Made by a program: the position numbers and the translations under genes. A stretch of DNA of 64,000 bases from Arcanobacterium haemolyticum DSM 20595 (lineage in GTDB: Bacteria; Actinomycetota; Actinomycetes; Actinomycetales; Actinomycetaceae), in assembly GCF_000092365.1 (NCBI RefSeq), contig NC_014218.1:434001-498000 (forward strand), given 5' to 3'. Shown one piece after another: positions 1 to 8,193 of the stretch (the stretch's first letter is position 1; each line of letters begins with the position of its first letter). The notes under the pieces were generated by a model. The model was not told the DNA's origin. It was given only the letters and a program-made list of their open reading frames with translations, and did no database searches.

Positions 1-1
1 A

Positions 2-451
2 CCGGAACCAGAAATTCCACCACTTCACAAGGAAGGCTTGGAAGCTTTGGAAGCTGGTAACTTGGAAGGCGCTTACGCGGCCTACAGTGCAGCGATCAAA
101 GAAAATCCAGGTGATTCAGAAGCGATCACAGCATTGCACCAGGTTGAACTCCTGCAACGTGTGAAGGCGATCAATCCTGATGGTTCGCCACTAGAAGCAC
201 AGAGTATTCTCCACGCTGCTGCTAGCGCGCCATTTACCGATGTTGATGCTCACCTCAAAGCTGCCGATCTCGAACTGTCGTTTGGGCGTGCGGATGCGGC
301 GTTTGCCCGCTTACTGGAGGTTGTGAAAGCAACGAGCGCAGATGATCGGGACAAGGCACGCACGCGCCTGCTGTCCTTGTTCGACGTGGTTGGTCAGCAC
401 TCCGATCTGGTTTCCCAGACTCGGAAAGCACTGACCAACGCACTCTTTTAA
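2..451 (+). CDS. Thioredoxin-like/TPR co-chaperone (CnoX/YbbN type), C-terminal part
   Basis: The frame is open from the first bases of the window, so this is the 3' part of a gene that begins upstream. The visible ~150 residues are helical and TPR-like (an AGNLEGAYAAYSAAI repeat, then AHLKAADLELSFGRADAAF). The ending, LFDVVGQHSDLV followed by a short basic helix and LF, is typical of actinobacterial thioredoxin-fold proteins with a C-terminal tetratricopeptide domain. The thioredoxin domain itself is outside the window, so the assignment rests on the tail alone. By family knowledge these are holdase or thiol-chaperone proteins of the cytoplasm. The stop codon overlaps the convergent stop of the alpha-glucosidase gene by 4 bp. 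A TTG at 38 is an internal codon, not a likely start. Confidence 0.7.
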   Translation, partial: PEPEIPPLHKEGLEALEAGNLEGAYAAYSAAIKENPGDSEAITALHQVELLQRVKAINPDGSPLEAQSILHAAASAPFTDVDAHLKAADLELSFGRADAAFARLLEVVKATSADDRDKARTRLLSLFDVVGQHSDLVSQTRKALTNALF

Positions 452-2124
452 TCCCGTTCAAACCAGACTGCCGAATTGGCAGGCAACACACCATCGGTTA
501 TTTCGCAGGTGGCGATGAGCAGATTTGCGTCCTCAGGCAAGAGCACTGGCGTATCGAACGCCAACATTACGTGAACATCTGCACGATCGTCACGCGATGA
601 GACGTAGTGTAGATGATTGGCGGTCGGTTCGGCGTCGCTCAAAGCTGCGCTTCCCATCTTCAACACCTTGCGCAGATCGAGCATGCGCTTGAAATGATTG
701 AGCGACGAATCTGCATGTTGTTCTTGTACATCTACGGCGATCTCAGCCCATTCTGCAGGCTGAGGTAGCCAACTTTCTCCTGTAGCGGAGAAGCCGAACG
801 CGGGCTCTGTGCTACTCCACGGCATCGGAACACGCTGGCCATCACGCCCCGCTTCACGGCCTTCCGTGCGGAAGAATGCGGGATCTTCACGCACGTCATC
901 TGGCAAACTCGTGTGTTCGGGAAGCGAAAGTTCTTCGCCCTGGTAAATGTACGACGAACCTGGCAGTGCCGCCTGAAGTAGGTGCGCCGCCAATGCACGT
1001 TTACGCCCGAGTTTGGCATCTGGTTGTTCTTCCCAGGAGCGAATCCCATTCGGCCCCTTTCCTGTAGAAGAAAGGCCAAGGCGTGACGTGGCGCGAACGA
1101 TATCGTGATTAGACAAGACCCAGGTGGTTGGGGCGCCAACAGAATCCATGGCACGTAACGACGACCTGACCGTTTCACGTAAATCACTGGCAGTAAAAGG
1201 AGCCATTAAGAATGCAAAATTAAAGGCCTGGCTCATTTCATCTGACCGAACATACGTGGCAAGATTTTCTTCCCCATCAACCCACGCTTCAGCAACGAGC
1301 ATCCGATCTGGGCCAAATTCATCCAACACAGCGCGCCAACGGCGGTAGATATCGTGGACTTCTGGGCGGTTCCACATCGGCGGTGGCGGAACATTATCTG
1401 GCACTTCACTGCCACCGGCAACCATATCCCAATGGTATTGCCAATTAGGTAGTTCAGGATCTTTCGCTAACCCGTGGGCAACATCAACTCGGAACCCATC
1501 AACTCCTAGCCGAAGCCAAAAACGCAAAACATCATCAAATTCATTCAATACATCAGAATGATCCCAGTTCAAATCGGGCTGAGACGAATCAAAAAGATGC
1601 AGATACCAGCTCGTATCATGCTCCCATGGGCTACCTGGAGCATCGGCACGTTGGCACACTTGGGTCCACGCATGACCACCAAAAATCGATATCCAATCAT
1701 TCGGCGGGCAACCATCGGAATCACGGAAATAATAACGTGCGCGAGCAGCATGATCCCCAGCCAACGCAGCTCGGAACCAGATATGTTCATCCGACGTATG
1801 ATTCGGCACCAGATCAACAATAACCTTCAGCCCATAATCGTGAGCTTGTGCGATCATCGTTGCCACGTCGTCGTTAGAACCAAAAAGCGGATCCACACGG
1901 CGGTAGTCCGAAACGTCGTACCCACCATCTTTCTGAGGGGAACAGTAAAACGGCGAAAGCCACACCGCATCCACACCCAGCTCCGCAACGTAACCAAGAC
2001 GTTGCGTGATCCCACGCAAGTCGCCAATTTTTCCCGACGACGACGCAAACGACCGCGGATAAATCTGATAAATAACAGCATCTTCCCACCACTGAACCGG
2101 GGTGCTCTGCTGGTGAATCTTCAC
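448..2124 (-). CDS. Alpha-glucosidase / oligo-1,6-glucosidase, GH13 family
   Basis: A 558-residue cytoplasmic GH13 hydrolase. It starts at a GTG with GGAAGGAAT about 6 nt upstream. The (beta/alpha)8 barrel motifs are in order: VDLVPNHT near residue 103, GFRVDVA with nucleophile Asp214, LVAEAW with acid/base Glu279, and LSNHDI with Asp341. The N-terminal VIYQIYPRSF and the DGGYDVSDY segment are typical of exo-acting alpha-glucosidases that cleave maltose or isomaltose-type oligosaccharides. It lies 21 bp downstream of the LacI regulator on the same strand and back-to-back with the malEFG importer. This suggests it hydrolyses the imported maltodextrins to glucose. There is no signal peptide. 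The exact linkage preference (alpha-1,4, alpha-1,6 or sucrose) cannot be read from the sequence. Confidence 0.9.
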   Translation of the reverse strand: MKIHQQSTPVQWWEDAVIYQIYPRSFASSSGKIGDLRGITQRLGYVAELGVDAVWLSPFYCSPQKDGGYDVSDYRRVDPLFGSNDDVATMIAQAHDYGLKVIVDLVPNHTSDEHIWFRAALAGDHAARARYYFRDSDGCPPNDWISIFGGHAWTQVCQRADAPGSPWEHDTSWYLHLFDSSQPDLNWDHSDVLNEFDDVLRFWLRLGVDGFRVDVAHGLAKDPELPNWQYHWDMVAGGSEVPDNVPPPPMWNRPEVHDIYRRWRAVLDEFGPDRMLVAEAWVDGEENLATYVRSDEMSQAFNFAFLMAPFTASDLRETVRSSLRAMDSVGAPTTWVLSNHDIVRATSRLGLSSTGKGPNGIRSWEEQPDAKLGRKRALAAHLLQAALPGSSYIYQGEELSLPEHTSLPDDVREDPAFFRTEGREAGRDGQRVPMPWSSTEPAFGFSATGESWLPQPAEWAEIAVDVQEQHADSSLNHFKRMLDLRKVLKMGSAALSDAEPTANHLHYVSSRDDRADVHVMLAFDTPVLLPEDANLLIATCEITDGVLPANSAVWFERD

Positions 2125-2145
2125 AATATTCCTTCCAACCGTGCG

Positions 2146-3156
2146 TTACCGACGCGGCAACGCGGTAGACTCACGGACAATCAACTCAGGCTCAAAACGC
2201 ATCGGACCCATCGGAGAATGTGTCCCATTAATCATGCCAATTAACGTACTCACGGCAGCATCGCACATCGCCTTAACCGGCTGATGCAACGTAGTCAACG
2301 GGGGATTCGTAAACGCATTCAACGGAGAATCATCAAAACCAACAATCGATAAATCGTCAGGAATACGCAACCCAGACGATTGGCAATAGCGAATCGCGCC
2401 ATACGCCATCACGTCGGACGCAAAAATAATTCCCGTACAACCCTGCGATACCAAATCGGCGCACGCAGAAACACCCCCTTCAACCGTGAAAAGTGTGTGC
2501 GCGTGACGCGGCTTCTCCTGTGGAAGAACACGAGCCATCGCATCCAAATACGTCTCCGTTTTCACGCGCGCCGGGCCAAAACGAAGCGGCCCCGTAGCCA
2601 ACCCAATCTTCTGATGCCCTAATCCCTTCAAATGGCGAACTGCCTGGCGGATCGCAGACGAATCATCCGCAGAAAAATCAGGCATACCCAGCTCTGGGTT
2701 ATAACCATTCATCGTAATAAAAGGAATACCACGCGCAGAAATACGGTGATACCGTTCCAAACTAGCCGTAGAATCCGCGTGCAAACCCGACACGAAAATA
2801 AGACCATCCACACGATGCTCCAACATCGCCTCAACATACGAATCCTCCGTAGCGCCACCCGCCACCTGCGTACCAAGCAACGGCGTGTAACCATGAAGAC
2901 TCATCGCACCCTCAAGCGACTGAGCAAACTGAGGAAAAATAGGGTTCGTCAACTCCGGAAGAACCAAACCAATCAAACCGCCACTGCGTTCGCGAAGCTG
3001 ATCTGGCCGTTCATACCCCAACAAATCAAGCGCCGCTAACACCGCCTGCCGCGTTTCAGGCGCCACTGAATGCTTTCCGTTCAAAACTCGCGATACTGTG
3101 GCAGTAGAGACTCCTGCCTGTTTGGCCAAATCGGCCAACCGGATCCGCTTTGCCAT
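2146..3156 (-). CDS. LacI-family transcriptional regulator of the maltose locus
   Basis: A 336-residue LacI/GalR repressor. The N-terminal helix-turn-helix (RLADLAKQAGVSTATVSRVL, residues ~4-23) and hinge helix are followed by a periplasmic-binding-protein-like sugar domain ending in MRFEPELIVREST. An in-frame GTG at 3177 also exists. The ATG at 3156 is preferred because an AAAGGAG ribosome site sits 5 nt before it and would otherwise lie inside the coding region. It is followed 21 bp later by the alpha-glucosidase and diverges from malE. The likely role is maltose- or maltodextrin-responsive repression of both transcription units. The dyad at 3335-3353 is the best operator candidate. The effector is inferred from context. 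Confidence 0.9.
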   Translation of the reverse strand: MAKRIRLADLAKQAGVSTATVSRVLNGKHSVAPETRQAVLAALDLLGYERPDQLRERSGGLIGLVLPELTNPIFPQFAQSLEGAMSLHGYTPLLGTQVAGGATEDSYVEAMLEHRVDGLIFVSGLHADSTASLERYHRISARGIPFITMNGYNPELGMPDFSADDSSAIRQAVRHLKGLGHQKIGLATGPLRFGPARVKTETYLDAMARVLPQEKPRHAHTLFTVEGGVSACADLVSQGCTGIIFASDVMAYGAIRYCQSSGLRIPDDLSIVGFDDSPLNAFTNPPLTTLHQPVKAMCDAAVSTLIGMINGTHSPMGPMRFEPELIVRESTALPRR

Positions 3157-3334
3157 GTGGGCTCCTTTGCTTGACACGTGCGGTAAGAAAATTTGCAGAA
3201 ATGAAATGCTTTCCGGTTTTCAAGGATACCCCGAATCGAACCTAATTTGCTTGTTTTGCATGGGATTACGGAATAAATCTAGGCGTGTGTAGACACGGAC
3301 AAGTCGGTATTTTTGATAACAGATTGGCATATTT

Positions 3335-3353
3335 TTTGCACGATCTCTGCAAA
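3335..3353. promoter_or_regulatory. Candidate LacI-family operator
   Basis: A perfect inverted repeat TTTGCA-N7-TGCAAA lies in the lacI-malE intergenic region, just upstream of the best malE promoter. LacI-family proteins bind short dyads of this size, but this half-site is not a consensus I can assign. Confidence 0.45.
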
Positions 3354-3356
3354 GTG

Positions 3357-3384
3357 TTGCATAGGGAGATTTCGTCGTTATACT
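3357..3384 (+). promoter_or_regulatory. Candidate malE promoter
   Basis: TTGCAT at 3357-3362 and TATACT at 3379-3384 are separated by 16 bp, about 95 bp before the malE start. The 323-bp gap between lacI and malE otherwise holds only the 3335-3353 dyad and AT-rich sequence. Confidence 0.5.
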
Positions 3385-3479
3385 TAAAGACACGGCATCT
3401 GAGCAACGTCGCTCACCAATCGTGGAGTTCACGCAAAAAGCTCACACATGCCAAGGATTACACACTTGAGGAGAAAAAT

Positions 3480-4712
3480 ATGCGTCGTGGCATTGCACTC
3501 GCGGCTGTTGCTGGATTGGCTGTTGCTGGCCTTGCAGCTTGTGGTTCGGATGATTCCGCTAAGAAGGCTGATAAGCCGGCAACTTCTGACACGAAGTCGG
3601 ATGCAGCCCTTACCATTTGGGTTGATGCTGATCGTAAACCAGCATTCGAAATCGCTGCTAAGGAATACGAAAAGGCAACCGGTCACAAGGTTGAACTGGT
3701 TGTAAAAGAAAATGACCAGATCCGTTCCGAATTCGCCGCACAGGTTCCAACAGGCAAGGGCCCAGATATCACCTTCGGTGCTCATGACTGGCTAGGTGAA
3801 TTCGTCACCAACGGTATTGTTGCCCCAGTTGAACTTGGTGATAAAGCCAAGGAGTTCTCCGATGTTGCACTCAAGGGCTTCACATACGAAAATAAGACCT
3901 ACGGCGTTCCATACGCTGTTGAAAACCTTGCCATCATCCGTAACGCGGACCTTGCCAAAGAACCGACTCCAGCAAAATTTGATGACATGATCGCTGCAGG
4001 CAAGGCAACCGGCGCAAAGACTCCATTCATGGTTCAAATTGGTGAAAAGGGCGATCCTTTCCACATGTACCCATTTGAATCCTCCTTCTCCGGCCCAGTT
4101 TTCAAGACTGACGAAGCAGGCAACTACACCCCAGAACTCAACCTCGGTGGCGAAAAGGGTGGCGCATTCGCCAAGTGGCTGGCAGATAAGGCTGCAGCAG
4201 GCGAACTCAACACTGCATGGACCTACGATATCGTAGTTGAAGCCTTCAAGAACGGCGAAGTCCCGTTCATCCTTGGTGGCCCATGGATGCTTGGCGATTT
4301 CAAGGGCATGAACGTTGCCGTTGATCCAATTCCATCCGCAGGTGATATGCCAGCAGCTCCATTCGTTGGCGTTCAAGGCGGCTTCATTTCCGCAACCTCC
4401 AAGAACCAGCTCCTCGCAACTGACTTCCTCGTGAACTACGTTGGAACCGAAAAGGTTCAGGATGCTCTCTTCAAGGCTGGCCAGCGTACTCCAGCTCTCA
4501 AGGCTTCCGCAGAGAAGATCGCTTCCGATCCAGTTGCCGCAGGTTTCGCTAAGGCTGGCGAAGCCGGTCTCCCAATGCCAGCACTCCCACAGATGGGTGC
4601 AGTCTGGTCCTTCTGGGGTACCACTGAAGCACAGGTCATGGGTGGCGCTGATCCTGCTTCCACATGGGAGAAGATGATCAGTGACATCCAAGCAGAGATT
4701 GCTAAGAAGTAA
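3480..4712 (+). CDS. malE: Maltose/maltodextrin ABC transporter substrate-binding lipoprotein
   Basis: A 410-residue solute-binding protein. The ATG at 3480 follows GAGGAGAAAAAT and begins a lipoprotein signal peptide: MRRG, a hydrophobic stretch, then lipobox LAAC with the modified Cys at about residue 20. A Ser/Lys/Thr-rich linker follows. The mature domain resembles MalE: LTIWVDADRKPAFE at the start, TGKGPDITFGAHDWLGEF, then GAVWSFWGTTEAQVM near the end. The protein is anchored to the outer face of the membrane and delivers sugar to MalF/MalG. Codon use is strongly biased toward a restricted C-ending set, suggesting high expression. A stem-loop follows the stop codon, which may set the SBP:permease ratio. 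Confidence 0.92.
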   Translation: MRRGIALAAVAGLAVAGLAACGSDDSAKKADKPATSDTKSDAALTIWVDADRKPAFEIAAKEYEKATGHKVELVVKENDQIRSEFAAQVPTGKGPDITFGAHDWLGEFVTNGIVAPVELGDKAKEFSDVALKGFTYENKTYGVPYAVENLAIIRNADLAKEPTPAKFDDMIAAGKATGAKTPFMVQIGEKGDPFHMYPFESSFSGPVFKTDEAGNYTPELNLGGEKGGAFAKWLADKAAAGELNTAWTYDIVVEAFKNGEVPFILGGPWMLGDFKGMNVAVDPIPSAGDMPAAPFVGVQGGFISATSKNQLLATDFLVNYVGTEKVQDALFKAGQRTPALKASAEKIASDPVAAGFAKAGEAGLPMPALPQMGAVWSFWGTTEAQVMGGADPASTWEKMISDIQAEIAKK

Positions 4713-4726
4713 TCACGCGTAGAGTT

Positions 4727-4758
4727 ACGGCCCCGCCGCCAACTAGTGGCGGGGCCGT
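4727..4758 (+). terminator. Intercistronic stem-loop between malE and malF
   Basis: A perfect 11-bp GC-rich stem (ACGGCCCCGCC and its complement) with a 10-nt loop starts 14 bases after the malE stop. There is no T-run after it, so it looks like an mRNA-stabilising or attenuating hairpin rather than a full terminator. Confidence 0.7.
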
Positions 4759-4779
4759 CTCTTATATCAGGAGTAGAAA

Positions 4780-6396
4780 ATGTCGCAGATGATCAAGCCT
4801 ACAGAGGCGTCGAAGAAGCGTGCGGCACGGCGGGCAGAACGATCCAAGCTGGATTCGCCAGCAACCACATGGGGAACCGGATTTATTGTCAAGCTTGTGC
4901 TGATGGGCATCGTCAACGCTCTAGGCATTTTTATTATCTTTACGGCTTTCGGAGTTGGATCAAACATCTTGGGAAGCCTCATGGCCGTTCTTTTGGTCGC
5001 ACTGGATTGGGTGTATTTCTCACGCCGTACTTTGGCACTTAAATACCTCGCTCCGGGCCTCGTGTTTCTCCTAGTGTTCCAGGCATTCGTGATCTTCTAT
5101 ACTGCATACATTGCGTTCACGAACTATGGCCACCAGCACACACTAGACAAGTCCACAGCGATCGAATCCATTCTTTTGCAAAACTCAACTAAGCGCGTAG
5201 AGAATTCTCCTCAATATCCGCTCGTTGTTGTGGAAAAGGATGGCGAATTGGGCTTCGCCGTCGTCGATCCTGACAAGAATGTCCTCAAGGCTGGAACCGA
5301 AAGTCACAAGCTAACGGAAGTGGATGGAACCTTCTCCGGCACTCAGATTTCTGAAGTCTCTGGTTACACGATCGTCCCACTTTCGGAGCTCGGAAACCGC
5401 CAGGACGAAGTCACCAAGTTGCGTGTTCCAATCAGTGATAATCCGGAAGATGGCGCGATCGGAACCCAAACTGGTACGGTGGGCTACCAGTTCACCTCAT
5501 CGATAACGTACGATGCCGACGCCGATACGATGACCGACGTTGAAACCGGTACGGTCTACCATGCAGATGATGACGCTGGCTTCTTCAAAGCCGATGACGG
5601 TTCCACGCTGAACGTTGGTTGGCGTGTTGTTGTTGGCTTCGATAACTTCCTCAAGGGCTTCGGGGACAGCCGTTACGCACAGCCGTTCTTCCAGGTGCTT
5701 GTGTGGAACGTTATCTTCGCCTTCATGTCCGTTCTTACCACATTCCTGCTGGGTATGCTCTTGGCGATCGTGTTGAACGACGAACGCCTCAAGGGCCGCA
5801 AACTCTACCGAACCTTGCTGCTGTTGCCATACGCATTCCCGTCATTCATGACTGCGTTCCTGTTCGCAGGTTTGATGAACCGCAGCTACGGCTTCTTCAA
5901 CCAGTTGCTCGGAACAGAAATTCCGTGGCTGACTGATCCAACCATGGCCAAGGTGTCCGTGATCCTCGTGAACCTCTGGATGGGCTTCCCATACATGTTC
6001 CTGATCGTCACCGGCGCTTTGCAGGCTATCCCGGGCGAACTCACTGAAGCAGCAAAGATCGACGGTGCAACATCGTTCCAAGTATGGCGTAACGTCACCC
6101 TGCCACAGTTGATGATTTCCTTGACTCCGCTCCTGATCGCATCGTTCGCCTTCAACTTCAACAACTTCAACCTGATTTACATGTTGAACGGTGGCGGGCC
6201 GCGAATGGGCGATGCATCCGTGCCAGTTGGACACACCGATATCCTGATTTCGATGGTCTATAAGATTGCAGGTTTGACCGGCGAAGCGGCACCAAATTAT
6301 GGTTTGGCTGCGGCTATGTCGCTCGTGATCTTCTTGATTGTTGGCGCGGTGTCACTGTACTCGTTCAAGAAGTCTAAGTCGATGGAGGCGTTGTGA
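4780..6396 (+). CDS. malF: Maltose ABC transporter permease, MalF type
   Basis: A 538-residue inner-membrane permease, starting at ATG after CAGGAG. Three N-terminal membrane segments (about residues 30-125) are followed by a large extracytoplasmic domain of ~150 residues. That domain is the P2-like loop that in MalF contacts the binding protein. The transmembrane core follows, with the EAA coupling motif EAAKIDGATSFQVW at about residues 425-440. The length matches MalF rather than shorter sugar permeases. The stop overlaps the next start (GTGA). No ATPase gene lies in this operon, so a shared MsiK-type ATPase elsewhere in the genome is inferred. Confidence 0.93.
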   Translation: MSQMIKPTEASKKRAARRAERSKLDSPATTWGTGFIVKLVLMGIVNALGIFIIFTAFGVGSNILGSLMAVLLVALDWVYFSRRTLALKYLAPGLVFLLVFQAFVIFYTAYIAFTNYGHQHTLDKSTAIESILLQNSTKRVENSPQYPLVVVEKDGELGFAVVDPDKNVLKAGTESHKLTEVDGTFSGTQISEVSGYTIVPLSELGNRQDEVTKLRVPISDNPEDGAIGTQTGTVGYQFTSSITYDADADTMTDVETGTVYHADDDAGFFKADDGSTLNVGWRVVVGFDNFLKGFGDSRYAQPFFQVLVWNVIFAFMSVLTTFLLGMLLAIVLNDERLKGRKLYRTLLLLPYAFPSFMTAFLFAGLMNRSYGFFNQLLGTEIPWLTDPTMAKVSVILVNLWMGFPYMFLIVTGALQAIPGELTEAAKIDGATSFQVWRNVTLPQLMISLTPLLIASFAFNFNNFNLIYMLNGGGPRMGDASVPVGHTDILISMVYKIAGLTGEAAPNYGLAAAMSLVIFLIVGAVSLYSFKKSKSMEAL

Positions 6397-6398
6397 TC

Positions 6399-7313
6399 AT
6401 GGAAAAAACACGTGAAACCCGTTCGGCTGTTGCTGCCACTGGTACCGTGGCGAACAACAAGGTGCCTTTCGGAAAGTGGTTCCGGGAAACCGGCTTTCGG
6501 CACGTACTCGCCGTTCTTGCGGTTCTGTATGCTGCGTTCCCGATTCTTTACATCGTTTCGGCGGCTTTGAACCCGGACATCAAAACCACCCTGACTGGAG
6601 CAAACAAGCTCTTCACATCTGTATCGGTTGATAACTTCACTGAGCTCTCCGATACGATGTTCTGGACCTGGTTCTCCAACACGTTGATCATCGGTATTGC
6701 TACTGCAATCGGCACTGTTCTGATGGGTGCGGCCGCTGCTTACGCCTTCTCGCGTTTCCGGTTCTCTGGCCGGCGAATGACTCTGATGTCCCTCATGGTT
6801 ATTCAGATGTTCCCGCAGTTGCTAACCTTCGTAGCAATCTTCCTGTTGCTCACCACCTTGGGGGATGTGTTCCCAGTTCTTGGTATCGATTCCAAGCTCG
6901 CGTTGATCTGCGTGTACCTCGGTGGAGCTTTGGGAGCAAACACGTTCCTCATGTACGGCTTCTTCAACTCCATCCCAATGGAATTGGATGAAGCGGCCAA
7001 GATCGATGGTGCAACACACTCCCAGGTGTATTGGACCATCATCATGCCACTAGTTATTCCGATCCTTGCAGTTGTTGGCCTGCTAAGTTTCATCAGCTCG
7101 TTCAACGATTTCATCTTGGCTCGAACCATTCTCACGTCGCAAGAGAACTGGACTCTAGCTGTTGGCATGAACCTTTGGGTTGGCGGTAACGAAAAGGCAT
7201 GGGACTGGTTCGCAGCCGGGTCCATTATCGCTGCCGTTCCGATCCTTCTGCTCTTCCTGTTCTTGCAAAAGTACATCGTTTCCGGCTTGACCGGAGGCGC
7301 TGTGAAGGGCTGA
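6399..7313 (+). CDS. malG: Maltose ABC transporter permease, MalG type
   Basis: A ~304-residue permease with six predicted membrane spans. The EAA loop EAAKIDGATHSQVYW is at about residues 195-210, and the C-terminus ending KYIVSGLTGGAVKG is the conserved MalG tail. The ATG at 6399 is chosen. An in-frame GTG at 6393 overlaps the malF stop and shares the same GGAGG site (6384-6388), so either start is possible. It pairs with MalF to form the channel. Translation is probably coupled to malF. A strong terminator follows. Confidence 0.93.
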   Translation: MEKTRETRSAVAATGTVANNKVPFGKWFRETGFRHVLAVLAVLYAAFPILYIVSAALNPDIKTTLTGANKLFTSVSVDNFTELSDTMFWTWFSNTLIIGIATAIGTVLMGAAAAYAFSRFRFSGRRMTLMSLMVIQMFPQLLTFVAIFLLLTTLGDVFPVLGIDSKLALICVYLGGALGANTFLMYGFFNSIPMELDEAAKIDGATHSQVYWTIIMPLVIPILAVVGLLSFISSFNDFILARTILTSQENWTLAVGMNLWVGGNEKAWDWFAAGSIIAAVPILLLFLFLQKYIVSGLTGGAVKG

Positions 7314-7325
7314 TAATCCTCAAGC

Positions 7326-7370
7326 AGGGAGTGGGTTGAGCGAAATCTCAACCCACTCCCTTTGTGTTCT
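7326..7370 (+). terminator. Terminator of the malEFG operon
   Basis: A perfect 15-bp stem (7326-7340 with 7347-7361) and 6-nt loop are followed by the T-rich tract TTGTGTTCT, 13 bases after the malG stop. Confidence 0.9.
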
Positions 7371-7406
7371 ACTGTGAAGAGTAAGCGATATATGCTGCGA
7401 TCGCGT

Positions 7407-7970
7407 TTACTGCTTTTCGATCAGCGCGGTGAAGCGCGTAATGTAGTCCGCGATGAATTCGCGTGTTGATTCGGCGGTCATCATGCCGTTGTTATCGAAG
7501 AGCTCAGGGGAGTTGCCGATGAAGACTTCTGGCTGCCCTGGCATTGGCATATCGAAGTAAGACAGGGCAAGGCGCAAGGTCTTTTGTGAGCTGTAGCCGC
7601 CCATCTTCCCAACCGAGTGGCTGATGATGCCAGCGGGGAGGTTCTTCCATGCCACATCTGAGTTTGGTTTCGAGCCAATATCTACCGCATTCTTCAAACA
7701 TGCCGGTACAAGACGGTTGTTTTCTGGAGTCACAAACAAGATCCCATCGGAATTTTTGATTGTTTCACGGAATGCGGTCCATTCTGCTGGAACGGAAACC
7801 TCTGGAACGTTTGGATCATCGCAATCGAAGTTGTAGAGCGGCAGATTGCCGATTTCTACAATCTGCACATCATAATCTGCAGGGAAGAACTCCATTGCTA
7901 CATGAGCGATTTTGCGTGCATAAGATCCTGCACGCAGGCTACCAATAAGAACAGACACCTTCTTTGTCAT
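7407..7970 (-). CDS. NADPH-dependent FMN reductase / quinone reductase family flavoprotein
   Basis: A 187-residue flavodoxin-fold reductase. The ATG at 7970 is preferred over upstream in-frame codons because GGAG sits 8 nt before it and the protein then opens with the family's first strand, KKVSVLIGSLRAGSYARK, which holds the flavin phosphate loop. The segments LPLYNFD, ILFVTPENNR and the GGYSS region match NADPH:FMN reductases of the ChrR/YieF type. These reduce flavins, quinones or azo compounds using NADPH in the cytoplasm. It is a single gene between the mal terminator and glgB, with no obvious link to sugar metabolism. The physiological substrate is unknown. Confidence 0.87.
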   Translation of the reverse strand: MTKKVSVLIGSLRAGSYARKIAHVAMEFFPADYDVQIVEIGNLPLYNFDCDDPNVPEVSVPAEWTAFRETIKNSDGILFVTPENNRLVPACLKNAVDIGSKPNSDVAWKNLPAGIISHSVGKMGGYSSQKTLRLALSYFDMPMPGQPEVFIGNSPELFDNNGMMTAESTREFIADYITRFTALIEKQ

Positions 7971-8112
7971 GTTATTGCTCCGTTCGCATCGTCTAACGTT
8001 GTTGGGCACGTGCACATCGACACGAGGCCCTTTCAATCACTGTTTTTCTATGCTAGCAACAATAAACACACAAACATAAGCATGTGCGTAATTATGTATT
8101 CGATGTGACGAA

Positions 8113-8149
8113 GTGGAGGAGGTGCCGGATAATCCAGCACCTCCTCCAC
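8113..8149 (-). terminator. Stem-loop downstream of glgB
   Basis: A perfect 13-bp stem (GTGGAGGAGGTGC and complement) with an 11-nt loop lies 45 bases past the glgB stop. The T-run is poor on both strands, so termination may be weak. Confidence 0.6.
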
Positions 8150-8193
8150 CGTCTAGCCTTAGCCAGCGATCATTCACATGGAAAACGCCAGTA

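Noticed and set aside
3792-4691. 299-codon open frame antisense to malE
   Set aside because: A mirror of the strongly biased malE codons. Cys/Trp-rich nonsense composition.
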